Positions 8,415-18,027 are shown, counted from the first letter of the stretch. The stretch: 46,415 nucleotides of DNA from Fen-1258 sp964449775 (GCA_964449775.1 CAYVBQ010000031.1:1-46415), one strand, 5' to 3'. A program made the numbers and translations. Notes: generated by a model not told the origin, from the sequence alone.

Positions 8415-9380
8415 ATGAAGAAAAAAGTTGCTATTGGAATTGATGTTGGAGGCACCAATACTGTTTTTGGATTTGTTGATGAAGGCGGTGTATGCATTTA
8501 TGAATCATCAATCTTGACTCATGCAGATCAAGATGCCGATCAATTGTTCGGCAGATTGTTTAAGAAGGTCGATGATGATTTCAAAAAATATTCTTCTGAC
8601 TATGAATTGATTGGAATCGGTATTGGTGCACCAAACGCAAATTATTATAAAGGGACAGTGGAACTCCCCCCAAATTTAAATTGGGGCATAGTAAATGTTC
8701 TCGAGATAGTAAAAAAATATTCTCCTTTGCCCTCCGCAATTACAAATGATGCAAACGCGGCCGCAATAGGAGAGATGATTTTCGGTGCTGCTAAAGGGAT
8801 GAAAGATTTTATTGTGATAACTCTTGGTACAGGTCTGGGTAGCGGCATTGTTGTTAACGGCGAATTGGTTTACGGTTCCGATGGTTTTGCCGGAGAGATT
8901 GGTCATACTATTGTAGACCCAAATGGCAGAGAGTGCGGTTGCGGAAGAAAAGGATGTCTAGAAACATATGCGTCAGCCTCTGGCATTCGGCGTACTGTCT
9001 ACGAGTTAATTGCCACGACGAATATTCCGAGTGAGTTAAGGAATTTGAGTTATAATCAACTCACATCCAAAGATATTGCAGATGCAGCAAACAACGGCGA
9101 TAAATTAGCACTCGCCGCATTTGATTTCACGGCTAAAATTCTCGGTCTCAAACTTGCGGATTCTGTTGCATATTTAAGTCCCGATGCAGTAATTCTTTTC
9201 GGTGGTCTGGCTCTTGCCGGAGATTTAATATTTGTACCCGCTAAGCGATACATGGAAGAATACATGCTAAATATTTTTAAAAACAAAGTTAAACTTCTTC
9301 CATCTGCATTACCTGGTGCTCATGCTGCCGTTCTTGGCGCCAGCGCTTTAATATGGAATGAATTGAAGAAGACAAAATGA
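8415..9380 (+). CDS. ROK-family sugar kinase (probable glucokinase)
   Basis: The 321-residue protein begins with the ATP-binding motif GIDVGGTNT. It has the sugar-site stretch NDANAAAIGE, the phosphate loop TLGTGLGSGIVVNGELVYG, the histidine in GEIGHTIVD, and the ROK zinc motif CGCGRKGCLE with C174, C176 and C181. These mark an active ROK kinase rather than a ROK repressor; no helix-turn-helix is present. It probably phosphorylates glucose taken up by the permease just upstream, giving glucose 6-phosphate for the zwf/pgl enzymes encoded at 37743-40012. The gene starts 2 bp after the permease stop, which indicates co-translation. Other hexoses (mannose, fructose) remain possible. Confidence 0.9.
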   Translation: MKKKVAIGIDVGGTNTVFGFVDEGGVCIYESSILTHADQDADQLFGRLFKKVDDDFKKYSSDYELIGIGIGAPNANYYKGTVELPPNLNWGIVNVLEIVKKYSPLPSAITNDANAAAIGEMIFGAAKGMKDFIVITLGTGLGSGIVVNGELVYGSDGFAGEIGHTIVDPNGRECGCGRKGCLETYASASGIRRTVYELIATTNIPSELRNLSYNQLTSKDIADAANNGDKLALAAFDFTAKILGLKLADSVAYLSPDAVILFGGLALAGDLIFVPAKRYMEEYMLNIFKNKVKLLPSALPGAHAAVLGASALIWNELKKTK

Positions 9381-9415
9381 TAAATCATTGTTGAATTAAT
9401 TTTTTGAGGACAGAG

Positions 9416-11227
9416 ATGAAACAAAATATTCTTCTTGTTATAACCTTTCTTTTAACCGGAATATTTATAACTAACGCACAAACCGAGAAAGAAAAAGCTA
9501 TCGATAAAAAAGTTAATGCGCTTCTTTCCCAAATGACGCTCGATGAAAAAATAGGTCAGATGACGCAAGTTGATTATGATGCGATTAAAAAAAATGTTAA
9601 CGACATCGTCAAATATTCTATCGGTTCAATTTTATGCGGCGGCAATTCTGAACCGGATGATATTACCGCAAAAGGTTGGGCTGATCTTTATGATAAATAT
9701 CAAAACATCGCACTTAAAACACGTTTAAAAATACCCATCATTTGGGGAATTGATGCCGTGCATGGACATAACAATGTTGATGGCGCAACGATCTTTCCAC
9801 ACAATATTGGATTAGGCGCAACACGTAATCCAAAACTTATTGAGCAAGTTGCTGCTGTTACAGCTGCTGAAATAAGAGGAACAGGAATGCAATGGGATTT
9901 CGCTCCGTGTGTTGCTGTTGCACGTAATGAAAGATGGGGAAGAACGTACGAAAGTTATGGTGAAGATCCGGATTTGGTTAAGATGTTAGGAGCAGCTTAT
10001 GTAAAAGGAATGCAAGGAAAGGATCTTGCTGATAAAACTTCCGTACTTGCTTGTGTTAAACATTTTGTTGGTGATGGTGGAACGACAAATGGAAAAGATC
10101 AAGGCAATACAGAAGTTGATGAAGAAACACTTCGCAAATTACATATGCAAGGTTACGTTGAAGCAATTAGAGCAGGTGCAAAATCAATTATGGTTTCATA
10201 TAGTAGTTGGAACGGAGAAAAATTACACGGGCACAAATATCTATTGACTGATGTCTTGAAAGGTGAACTCGGCTTCAAAGGTTTCGTGGTTTCGGATTGG
10301 GCTGCGATTGATCAGCTCGACAAAGATTACAAGAGTGATATTGAAAAATCAATTAACGCCGGTCTTGACATGATCATGATTCCAAACGCACCCGGTCAAG
10401 AGAACAACTACGTTGATTTCATTACAAAGTTGAAAGAACTTGTAAGCGAAAACAAAGTACCATTGAGTAGAATAGATGATGCTGTTAAAAGAATATTAAA
10501 AGTAAAATTTGAGTTAGGGCTTTTCGAAAATCCTATGACCGATAAAAATCTAACTGCACAAGTCGGCTCAAAAGAACATAGAGAAGTTGCACGAGAGGCA
10601 GTTCGTCAGTCGCTTGTACTATTGAAGAACGACAATAAAGTTTTGCCGATATCAAAGAATTTGAAACGCATTCACGTAACCGGAAAGAGTGCTGATGATA
10701 TCGGAAATCAGTGCGGCGGCTGGACAATCATTTGGCAGAGTAAGAGTGGTAATGTTATTAGTGGTGGCACAACAATTTTGCAAGCAATAAAAAACACCGT
10801 ATCAAGAGGTACTAAGGTAACAACCTCCTCCGATGGTTCCGGTGCAGAAGGTGCAGATGTTTGCGTTGTTGTTGTCGGAGAAACTCCTTATGCAGAAATG
10901 TTTGGCGACCGTGAAGATTTGAGTCTTGCCAAAGAAGATGTTGATGCAATCGAAAAAGCAAAAGCTTCGGGAGTTCCGGTTGTAGTAATTCTTCTTTTTG
11001 GAAGACCGATGTTGATTGAACCAAGTTTGAACAGCAGTAAGGCATTTATTGCTGCATGGTTACCCGGAACGGAAGGTCAGGGAGTTGCAGATATTCTTTT
11101 TGGTGATTTCAAGCCTGTGGGAAAACTGCCTCATTCATGGCCAAAAAATATGCAGCAAATTCCAATCAATATCGGAGATGCGAATTACGATCCGTTGTTT
11201 CCGTACGGATTTGGAATGACATATTAA
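9416..11227 (+). CDS. GH3 beta-glucosidase / exo-beta-glucanase (ExoP type)
   Basis: The start is set at ATG 9416, because GAGGA at 9406-9410 lies 5 nt upstream; the in-frame TTG at 9404 would overlap that site. A signal peptide (MKQNILLVITFLLTGIFITNAQ) points to export. The protein is a two-domain GH3 enzyme of about 603 residues: a TIM barrel with WGIDAVHGHNNV and KHFVGDGGT motifs and the nucleophile D294 in FVVSDWAA, then an alpha/beta sandwich ending PLFPYGFGMTY. It lacks the C-terminal Fn3-like domain of BglX, as do plant ExoI and bacterial ExoP exo-1,3/1,4-beta-glucanases. It lies 35 bp after the kinase gene and probably continues that operon. Confidence 0.92.
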   Translation: MKQNILLVITFLLTGIFITNAQTEKEKAIDKKVNALLSQMTLDEKIGQMTQVDYDAIKKNVNDIVKYSIGSILCGGNSEPDDITAKGWADLYDKYQNIALKTRLKIPIIWGIDAVHGHNNVDGATIFPHNIGLGATRNPKLIEQVAAVTAAEIRGTGMQWDFAPCVAVARNERWGRTYESYGEDPDLVKMLGAAYVKGMQGKDLADKTSVLACVKHFVGDGGTTNGKDQGNTEVDEETLRKLHMQGYVEAIRAGAKSIMVSYSSWNGEKLHGHKYLLTDVLKGELGFKGFVVSDWAAIDQLDKDYKSDIEKSINAGLDMIMIPNAPGQENNYVDFITKLKELVSENKVPLSRIDDAVKRILKVKFELGLFENPMTDKNLTAQVGSKEHREVAREAVRQSLVLLKNDNKVLPISKNLKRIHVTGKSADDIGNQCGGWTIIWQSKSGNVISGGTTILQAIKNTVSRGTKVTTSSDGSGAEGADVCVVVVGETPYAEMFGDREDLSLAKEDVDAIEKAKASGVPVVVILLFGRPMLIEPSLNSSKAFIAAWLPGTEGQGVADILFGDFKPVGKLPHSWPKNMQQIPINIGDANYDPLFPYGFGMTY

Positions 11228-11256
11228 AAATAGAAACTTCCGAAAAATTCCGATGT

Positions 11257-11346
11257 TTGTCTTTGCGAGCGAAGCAAACTAATGTTTAATTTTTTAGTTC
11301 ACATTAAGATTGCTTCATCCCGCTTACGCGGGATTCGCAATGACAA
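11257..11346. repeat. Dispersed hairpin repeat, CATTGCGAG family, copy 1
   Basis: TTGTCTTTGCGAGCGAAGCA (11257-11276) pairs with AGATTGCTTC...TTCGCAATGACAAA (11308-11348 region). A small internal hairpin, ATCCCGC-ttac-GCGGGAT, lies at about 11317-11334. It sits just after the GH3 stop codon, between two glycosidase genes. Confidence 0.75.
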
Positions 11347-11361
11347 ATGAGAAAGTATTCA

Positions 11362-11445
11362 GTCATTGCGAGACTTACGTTTTTTGTAAGTCGAAGCAAT
11401 CTAATTTGACAAGAAAATGGAATTAAGATTGCTTTTTTGTAATGA
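11362..11445. repeat. Dispersed hairpin repeat, CATTGCGAG family, copy 2
   Basis: GTCATTGCGAG at 11362 and AAGCAATCT at 11394-11402 pair with AGATTGCTT...GTAATGAC ending at 11445. The left half holds its own short hairpin (ACTTAC...GTAAGT). The element lies only 15 bp after copy 1. The remaining gap to the next gene (11446-11625) holds an AT-rich stretch, a GGATCACT direct repeat at 11540 and 11567, and probably the promoter of the following gene. Confidence 0.7.
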
Positions 11446-11625
11446 CCATTCGGAAATAATTTTTCAGAAGTTTTAAATACTTACTTATAAATATTTTGTA
11501 CAAACTCAATGAAACTCTGCAACTGAATAATTGCACAGAGGATCACTCAGGATTCGCATCCGGAATGGATCACTATGTAGAGGTTTAACAGAGGAAATCT
11601 TTTAGACTAAACACCGAGGACCGAT

Positions 11626-13833
11626 ATGAAAAAAATTATTCTTTTCTTTTTGGTTTGCACAATTTCCTTTGCGCAGAAAAAAACAATCGAGCAGCGCGTT
11701 GATTCCGTTTTTGCACTAATGACTCTTGATGAAAAAGTAGGTCAGCTTGTTCAGTACAGCGGAGGATGGGCAACAGAAACACAAACTGAAAAATCAAATG
11801 AAGGAAGCGATGCGTTAATTCTTAAAGGTAAGGTTGGTTCATTTCTAAATGTTGTTGGTGCAGAAGCGACTAAGAAAATGCAGAAGATTGCAGTTGAACA
11901 ATCACGTTTAAAAATTCCTCTGATTTTCGGTCTTGATGTTATACATGGATTTCGAGCTACATTTCCCGTTCCTCTTGCAGAGGCAAGCAGTTGGAATCCT
12001 GGACTTGTAGAAAAATCAGCTCGTTGGCAGGCAATTGAAGCATCATCAGCAGGTATTCATTGGACATTCAACCCGATGGTTGATATTGCTCGCGATCCGC
12101 GATGGGGAAGAATAATGGAAGGTAGCGGCGAAGATCCGTATCTCGGTTCTCTCATGGCTGTTGCACGTGTAAAAGGTTACCAGGGGAATGATCTTTCTGC
12201 AAACAATACAATAGCTGCATGTATAAAACATTTTGCAGGTTACGGAGGAGCCGAGGGTGGACGCGATTACAATACTGTTGATTTTTCAGAAAGAACTTTC
12301 CGCGAAGTTTATCTACGTCCATTCAAAGCAGCTGTTGAAGCGGGCGCGGCAACTTTGATGGCTTCGTTCAATGAGATTGGCGGTATTCCTTCATCTTCAA
12401 GCCAATTTCTTCTTACAAAAATATTACGCAACGAATGGAAGTTCGATGGATTTGTTGTAAGCGACTGGAATTCGATTGGAGAATTAATTCCGCATGGCGT
12501 TGCAAAGGATTTGAAACATGCCGGCGAACTTGCAATGAATGCCGGTCTCGATATGGATATGGAAGCGAATTCATATTACTCTCATCTTGCTGATTTGGTG
12601 AAAGAGGGAAAAGTTTCACTGCAAATTTTAGATGAGAGCGTACGGCGAGTTTTACGAATTAAATTCCGCCTCGGTTTATTTGATGATCCTTACATGTATT
12701 GTGACACTGCACGTGAGGAAAAATCAATAATGAGCAAGGAAATTGTTCAGGCAACTTTACAATCGGCGCGTGAATCAATTGTTCTTCTTAAAAACGAAAA
12801 TAAACTTCTTCCGCTTAAAAAAGATTTGAAGAAAATTGCAGTCGTTGGTCCTCTCGCAAACTCAAAAGATAATCCGCTTGGCGGATGGGATCAGCAGGGA
12901 AATCCGAAAGATGTTGTTACGGTTTTAGATGGAATCAAAAATAAATTAGGAAAGAATAATGAAATCAATTTTGAAGAAGGGTGTACAATCGAAGGAAAAG
13001 AGAAAGATGGTTTTGGTAAAGCAATCGAACTGGTTAGATCATCTGACGTAGCAATTGTTGTGGTTGGAGAAAGTAGAAACATGAGCGGCGAAGCGAGTTC
13101 GCGCGCAACATTGGATCTGCCTGGTGTTCAAGAAAGCTTTATCGAAGAGATTCAGAAAACCGGCAAACCTATAATTGTTGTTTTAATGAACGGAAGACCG
13201 CTGACTATTACGTGGATTCAGCAAAACGTATCTGCTGTAATCGAATCCTGGTATTTGGGAATCCAAGCCGGTAATGCAATTGCGGATGTTCTTTTTGGAG
13301 ACTACAATCCCAGTGGAAAACTTCCCGTAACATTCCCGCGTTATGTTGGACAAGTTCCAATTTATTATAATCACAAAAACACCGGTCGTCCATACGATCC
13401 TAAAAATCATTACACATCTTACTATATGGATATAGAAAATACACCGCTATACCCATTTGGCTACGGGTTGAGTTACACTACATTTTCTTATTCCGACATT
13501 TTTTTGAGTAAAAATAAAATCAAGAAAGATGAATCGCTTACAGTAAGTGTTGAAGTAAAAAACAGTGGTACACAAGACGGAACAGAGGTTGTTCAGCTTT
13601 ATATCCGTGATTTGGTAGGAAGCGTTACACGTCCCGTGAAAGAGTTGAAAGATTTTACAAAAATATTTTTGAAAGCTGGTGAGTCCAAAAAAGTCGAATT
13701 CACAATTACACCTGAGAAACTGAAATTCTATGACGTAAATATGAACTTTGTTGTTGAGCCGGGGGATTTTAAAGTTTTTGTAGGAACTAATTCAGTTGAT
13801 GTGAAAGAAACTTCGTTTTCAGTTGTTGAATAG
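11626..13833 (+). CDS. bglX: Periplasmic/secreted GH3 beta-glucosidase, BglX type
   Basis: The 735-residue protein has the full BglX layout: signal peptide (MKKIILFFLVCTISFAQ), GH3 barrel (IFGLDVIHGFRATFPVPLAE, KHFAGYGGAEGGRDYNTVD), nucleophile D280 in FVVSDWNS, sandwich domain (VGESRNMSGEASSRATLDLP), and a C-terminal Fn3-like domain (SVEVKNSGTQDGTEVVQLYIRD). It hydrolyses terminal beta-glucosyl residues from cello- or laminari-oligosaccharides. There is no T9SS domain, so the periplasm is the likely location. ATG 11626 follows a GAGGA element. About 400 bp of repeat-rich noncoding DNA upstream suggests a separate promoter from the operon before it. Confidence 0.93.
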   Translation: MKKIILFFLVCTISFAQKKTIEQRVDSVFALMTLDEKVGQLVQYSGGWATETQTEKSNEGSDALILKGKVGSFLNVVGAEATKKMQKIAVEQSRLKIPLIFGLDVIHGFRATFPVPLAEASSWNPGLVEKSARWQAIEASSAGIHWTFNPMVDIARDPRWGRIMEGSGEDPYLGSLMAVARVKGYQGNDLSANNTIAACIKHFAGYGGAEGGRDYNTVDFSERTFREVYLRPFKAAVEAGAATLMASFNEIGGIPSSSSQFLLTKILRNEWKFDGFVVSDWNSIGELIPHGVAKDLKHAGELAMNAGLDMDMEANSYYSHLADLVKEGKVSLQILDESVRRVLRIKFRLGLFDDPYMYCDTAREEKSIMSKEIVQATLQSARESIVLLKNENKLLPLKKDLKKIAVVGPLANSKDNPLGGWDQQGNPKDVVTVLDGIKNKLGKNNEINFEEGCTIEGKEKDGFGKAIELVRSSDVAIVVVGESRNMSGEASSRATLDLPGVQESFIEEIQKTGKPIIVVLMNGRPLTITWIQQNVSAVIESWYLGIQAGNAIADVLFGDYNPSGKLPVTFPRYVGQVPIYYNHKNTGRPYDPKNHYTSYYMDIENTPLYPFGYGLSYTTFSYSDIFLSKNKIKKDESLTVSVEVKNSGTQDGTEVVQLYIRDLVGSVTRPVKELKDFTKIFLKAGESKKVEFTITPEKLKFYDVNMNFVVEPGDFKVFVGTNSVDVKETSFSVVE

Positions 13834-13897
13834 GAAATGAAAAAATGAAAGAAAGAAATTGAACTCGAATTGATTCTAAAAATTTAAGGAGAAGTTG

Positions 13898-15118
13898 ATG
13901 AAAAAGATTTTTGTTATTAGTTACTGGTTACTAATAATTGGAATTAGTTTATCTGCACAGTCAAAGGGATTTGTTAGTTGCGAAGGGAAAAATTTTATTG
14001 ATTCCGGCGGAAAAGTATTTATACCGAAGGGAATAAATCTTGGTAACTGGCTAAATCCGGAAGGATATATGTTTCGCTTTGAAAACGTTAGCTCATTCCG
14101 GTTGATTGATAATGCTTTCAAAGAACTTCTCGGTGCCGATGAAACAAGAAAATTTTGGAAAGCATTTCGGGACAATTACATAACAAAAGAAGATATTCAT
14201 TTTATTAAGAGTACAGGATTAAATCATATCCGTGTTCCGTTCAATTTCAAACTTTTTCTTGTTGAAGACTACCCTGATATTTATTTGGAAGAAGGATTCA
14301 AACGGTTAGATGATGTAATTAAATGGTGCCGCGAAGAAAATCTTTATGTTCTGTTAGATCTGCATGCTGCACCGGGCGGACAAACAGGAGATAATATTGA
14401 CGACAGTTGGAGCTATCCATTTTTGTATGAAAGCGAAGAAGCGCAACAAACAACAATCGAACTTTGGAAAAAACTTGCCGCAAGATATAAGAACGAAAAG
14501 ATAGTGATCGGTTATGATTTGCTTAATGAGCCGATTCCTCATTTCTATGAGAACAAAGAAGATCTGAACAAATTACTTGAACCGTTCTACAAGAAACTGA
14601 CGACGGCAATTCGAAGTATTGATAAGAATCATATCATCTTTCTCGGTGGATCGCAGTGGAATACAAACTTCAAAATCTTCGGCGCTCCGTTCGATAAAAA
14701 TCTCGCATACACATTTCATAAATATTGGATGCCCCCCGAACAAAAAGAAATTCAAGAGTATGTTGATTACGGTAATAAATATCAGGTCCCCGTATATATG
14801 GGTGAATCCGGAGAGAATGATGATGTGTGGATTGATTCATTTAGAAAGCTATTAGATAACAATGAAATTGGCTGGTGTTTCTGGCCTTACAAAAAAATGG
14901 ATTCTACTCGTGGAATTGTTTCCTTTGCACAAACGGAGGAGTGGAAACAGATAATCAAATATGCGGAAACACCTAAGAAAAATTTTGAAGAAGTACGGAA
15001 AGCAAAACCTCCTCATGAACTTGTAAAGAAAGCATTTAGTGTTTTGCTGGAAAATATCAAATTCAAAAACTGTACAATCAACAAAGGATATCTAAATGCA
15101 CTTGGGGTGAAACAATAA
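13898..15118 (+). CDS. GH5 family glucanase (exo-1,3-/endo-glucanase-like)
   Basis: ATG 13898 is used because AAGGAG at 13886-13891 lies 6 nt upstream; a TTG codon sits immediately before it. A signal peptide ends near SLSAQ. The 406-residue enzyme shows GH5 hallmarks: GINLGNWLNPEGYMF, HIRVPFN, LLDLHAAPGGQTG, the acid/base E211 in DLLNEP and the nucleophile E303 in YMGESGE. The DLHAAPGGQTG variant is like that of yeast-type exo-1,3-beta-glucanases, so a laminarin- or mixed-glucan-directed activity is plausible, but cellulase activity cannot be excluded. No binding module or sorting domain is present. It lies between two GH3 genes with short gaps (64 and 32 bp), in an apparent operon. Confidence 0.9.
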   Translation: MKKIFVISYWLLIIGISLSAQSKGFVSCEGKNFIDSGGKVFIPKGINLGNWLNPEGYMFRFENVSSFRLIDNAFKELLGADETRKFWKAFRDNYITKEDIHFIKSTGLNHIRVPFNFKLFLVEDYPDIYLEEGFKRLDDVIKWCREENLYVLLDLHAAPGGQTGDNIDDSWSYPFLYESEEAQQTTIELWKKLAARYKNEKIVIGYDLLNEPIPHFYENKEDLNKLLEPFYKKLTTAIRSIDKNHIIFLGGSQWNTNFKIFGAPFDKNLAYTFHKYWMPPEQKEIQEYVDYGNKYQVPVYMGESGENDDVWIDSFRKLLDNNEIGWCFWPYKKMDSTRGIVSFAQTEEWKQIIKYAETPKKNFEEVRKAKPPHELVKKAFSVLLENIKFKNCTINKGYLNALGVKQ

Positions 15119-15150
15119 ATCAAAAACTTTGCAAATCAAAAGGAGAAGTA

Positions 15151-17640
15151 ATGAAAAAGTTATTTTTATCGTTGTTTCTTTTATTCACATCATTTGTGGC
15201 TGCACAGGAAAATCTTCCATATAAAAATTCAAAATTGCCCTTAGAAAAACGAGTTGATGATTTATTGAACCGTATGACGCTCGAAGAAAAAATTGATTTG
15301 CTAGGCGGAACGGGATTTGCCACTAAACCAAACGAACGGCTCGGAATTCCTGAACTACGAATGTCTGATGGGCCGGTTGGAGTTCGATGGAATCCGTCAA
15401 CTGCATTCCCTGTTTCAGTTGCTATGGCTGCTACTTGGGACCCGGAATTAGTTAATGGAATTGGAAGTGCAATCGGACGGGAGACAAGAGGTAAGGGCAG
15501 ACACGTAATTCTTGGGCCGTGTGTAAACATTGTTCGTTTGCCGATGGGCGGAAGAAATTTTGAAAGCTTTGGCGAAGATCCTTTCTTAACATCCCGTATG
15601 ACGGTTTCTTATATCAAAGGTGTGCAGAAAGAAAATGTGGCTGCAACAGTTAAACACTTTGCTGTGAATAATCAAGAATATGAGAGAACATGGATTGATG
15701 TTCTTGTAAGCGAACGTGCGCTGAATGAAATTTATCTGCCTTCATTCAAAGCTGCAGTTACAGAAGCAGATGTACTCTGCGTGATGAGTGCATACAACAA
15801 AATTAACAGGCATTATGCAAGCGAGAATGATTATCTGCTTATTGACAAACTGAAAAAAGAATGGGGATTTAAAGGATTGGTGATGAGCGATTGGGGCGCG
15901 GTGCATTCGTCAATTCCAACTGCAAAAGGAGGACTCGATCTCGAAATGCCGTTCGGCGAATTCATGAATCAAAAAACTTTGCTTGATGAAATTAAGAGTG
16001 GAAATATTTCTCAATCCACAATTGACGATAAGGTGAAGAGAATCCTCGGTGTAATTTTTAAACTTGGTTTGTTCGATAATCCGGAATGGAAAGAAAATCC
16101 GGATCTTGTAAATAGTGTAGAAAACAGGAAAGCTGCTTATGAAACTTCTCTCGCATCAATTGTTTTGTTGAAGAATGATCAAAACATTTTACCTCTAAAA
16201 CAAAATCAAATTAAAACTCTGGCTGTGATTGGACCGGGTGCTCAAGTTCCAAGAACCGGCGGAGGCGGAAGCGCTTACGTAACAGCTATTGATCCCGTTT
16301 CCCCGCTTGATGCTTTGAAGAAAAAACTTTCGGATAAAATTAAAATTGAATATGCGCAAGGATTGAACCTCGAAGGTGACGCCGATGGAATTGAAACAAA
16401 ATATTTATTCATTGATCAATCTCAAAAACAGAACGGATTGACGGGTGAATACTTTCCCAATATGGATCTAAGCGGAACTCCCGCTTTAAAACGAATTGAT
16501 GCACAAATTGTTTTTCATTGGGATGATAAAAGTCCCGCTAAAGAAATCGGGGAAGATAATTTTTCGGTAAGGTGGACCGGATATATTAAAGCTCCGAAGA
16601 CAGGTGATTTTATTTTCAGTACATCTACAGATGATGGCGCCCGGCTTTACTTTGAAGACAAACTTGTTATAAATGATTGGAATGATCATGCGGTTGAAAC
16701 AAGGACTTACACAGCTCACTTAGAAGAAGGAAAACTTTATAAAATTAAGATGGAATATTATGAAAGGGGCGGTGGAGCTATTGCAATATTAGGTTGGACT
16801 GCACCGGGCAATGAATTGCTGAATGCAGCAATCGAAGCTGCCAGGAGAGCCGATCAAGTTCTTCTATTCGTCGGTACATCAAACCAAATTGAAACCGAAG
16901 GACGGGACAGAGATAATTTATTTCTTCCCGGTGAACAAGACGAACTGATTGCGAAAATTGCAGAAGTAAATAAAAATGTAGTTGTTGTCTTAACAACCGG
17001 TGCACCTGTATTAATGGATAAATGGATTAACAAGGTTAATGGCGTGGTTGAAATGTGGTTTGCCGGAAGTGAAGGCGGAAACGCAATTGCGGATGTTGTT
17101 CTTGGCAATTATAATCCTTCCGGGAAATTACCTGTAACATTTCCAAAGCGATGGGAAGATTGTTCGGCATTCGGAACTTACAAAGCATTTCCGGCACGTA
17201 CATATTACGCGGATGATATTTGCGTAGGGTACCGTCACTTCGATAAAAATAATCTTGAGCCGCTTTTCCCGTTTGGGTATGGGTTATCTTACACAACTTT
17301 TGAGTATTCTAATTTAAGTGTAACACCAAATGGAAATGATTTTACCATTACGTTCGATTTGAAGAACACCGGAGCCATAGAGGGTGCTGAAGTAGCGCAG
17401 TTATATATTGGAGAAAAAGAACCAAAGGTTGATCGTCCAGCAAAAGAGTTGAAAGCATTTGCGAAAGTAAAATTGAATCCCGGTGAATTGAGAAAAGTAA
17501 CTCTATCTGTTGCGAAAAATGCAATAGCATATTTTGATGGGCAAACGCAATCTTGGAAAGTTGAAACCGGTGCGTATCATTTTCTTGTCGGAGGTTCTTC
17601 AAGAGATCTAAAACTAAAAACGGAAGTTGTTGTGAAATAA
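15151..17640 (+). CDS. GH3 beta-glucosidase with inserted PA14 domain
   Basis: The 829-residue product starts at an ATG after a strong AAAAGGAG site and has a signal peptide (MKKLFLSLFLLFTSFVAAQ). Its GH3 barrel carries MSDGPVGVRWN, KHFAVNNQEYER and the nucleophile D247 in VMSDWGAVHS. A PA14 domain interrupts the second domain at about residues 427-552 (LTGEYFPNMDLSG...DDGARLYFEDKLVINDW...LGWTAPG). A C-terminal Fn3-like domain follows (FDLKNTGAIEGAEVAQLYIG). In GH3 enzymes of this plan, such as yeast Kluyveromyces BglI, PA14 shapes the substrate pocket and restricts chain length. It is the last gene of the forward glycosidase run. The substrate is probably short beta-glucosides. Confidence 0.93.
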   Translation: MKKLFLSLFLLFTSFVAAQENLPYKNSKLPLEKRVDDLLNRMTLEEKIDLLGGTGFATKPNERLGIPELRMSDGPVGVRWNPSTAFPVSVAMAATWDPELVNGIGSAIGRETRGKGRHVILGPCVNIVRLPMGGRNFESFGEDPFLTSRMTVSYIKGVQKENVAATVKHFAVNNQEYERTWIDVLVSERALNEIYLPSFKAAVTEADVLCVMSAYNKINRHYASENDYLLIDKLKKEWGFKGLVMSDWGAVHSSIPTAKGGLDLEMPFGEFMNQKTLLDEIKSGNISQSTIDDKVKRILGVIFKLGLFDNPEWKENPDLVNSVENRKAAYETSLASIVLLKNDQNILPLKQNQIKTLAVIGPGAQVPRTGGGGSAYVTAIDPVSPLDALKKKLSDKIKIEYAQGLNLEGDADGIETKYLFIDQSQKQNGLTGEYFPNMDLSGTPALKRIDAQIVFHWDDKSPAKEIGEDNFSVRWTGYIKAPKTGDFIFSTSTDDGARLYFEDKLVINDWNDHAVETRTYTAHLEEGKLYKIKMEYYERGGGAIAILGWTAPGNELLNAAIEAARRADQVLLFVGTSNQIETEGRDRDNLFLPGEQDELIAKIAEVNKNVVVVLTTGAPVLMDKWINKVNGVVEMWFAGSEGGNAIADVVLGNYNPSGKLPVTFPKRWEDCSAFGTYKAFPARTYYADDICVGYRHFDKNNLEPLFPFGYGLSYTTFEYSNLSVTPNGNDFTITFDLKNTGAIEGAEVAQLYIGEKEPKVDRPAKELKAFAKVKLNPGELRKVTLSVAKNAIAYFDGQTQSWKVETGAYHFLVGGSSRDLKLKTEVVVK

Positions 17641-17670
17641 ATTGAGTTAGCCATTCTTGCCCCTAACGTA

Positions 17671-17824
17671 AGAGCGTGTTGCAGAACTTGTCATTCTGAA
17701 TGAAGCGAAGCGAAATGAAGAATCTCTATGCTAATAATCGCACTAATTCTAAATTTAAGTGTGAGATTCTTCGCTCCTCGTAGACTCGCTCAGAATGATA
17801 TATTCGAGTTGTGCAACACGCTCT
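17671..17824. repeat. Nested inverted repeats, CATTCTGA family with an outer 13-bp arm pair
   Basis: The outer arms AGAGCGTGTTGCA (17671-17683) and TGCAACACGCTCT (17812-17824) are perfect reverse complements. Inside them are the usual arms TTGTCATTCTGAATGAAGCG... (from 17689) and GAGATTCTTCG...CTCAGAATGA (17763-17798). A degenerate second copy of the outer arm, GCGCAACATGCTC, follows at about 17867-17879. The whole gap 17641-18027 separates convergent genes and also holds a gene relic. Confidence 0.7.
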
Positions 17825-17888
17825 GCCGACAGGCAAGATCGGATTCGAAATGACAATGCTTTGGTTGCGCAACATGCTCGGCAGGCAG

Positions 17889-17981
17889 GTTCGTAATTCT
17901 CAATTATCAAGCGGCGTGTATTATTACAGATTAAGTGCGGGAAATTTCTCTCAATCGAAGAAGATGCTATTCATCAAATAA
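17889..17981 (+). pseudogene. Orphan tail of a T9SS sorting domain
   Basis: The frame from about 17892 to the TAA at 17979-17981 reads RNSQLSSGVYYYRLSAGNFS followed by QSKKMLFIK. This is the closing strand pair of T9SS type A sorting domains, as in the complete copies in this window (GVYFYTLRTDNFAQTKKMLLIK). There is no upstream part of such a gene; a hairpin repeat lies directly before it. It is most simply the 3' remnant of a deleted secreted-protein gene. Confidence 0.7.
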
Positions 17982-18027
17982 GGATGTAAGAGTGGGGAGG
18001 TTGCTCACACAACATTCCTCAAAAAAT

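Noticed and set aside
15120..15530. 136-codon reverse-strand frame over the GH3-PA14 gene start
   Set aside because: Shadow of the GH3 coding sequence; the forward frame carries clear motifs.
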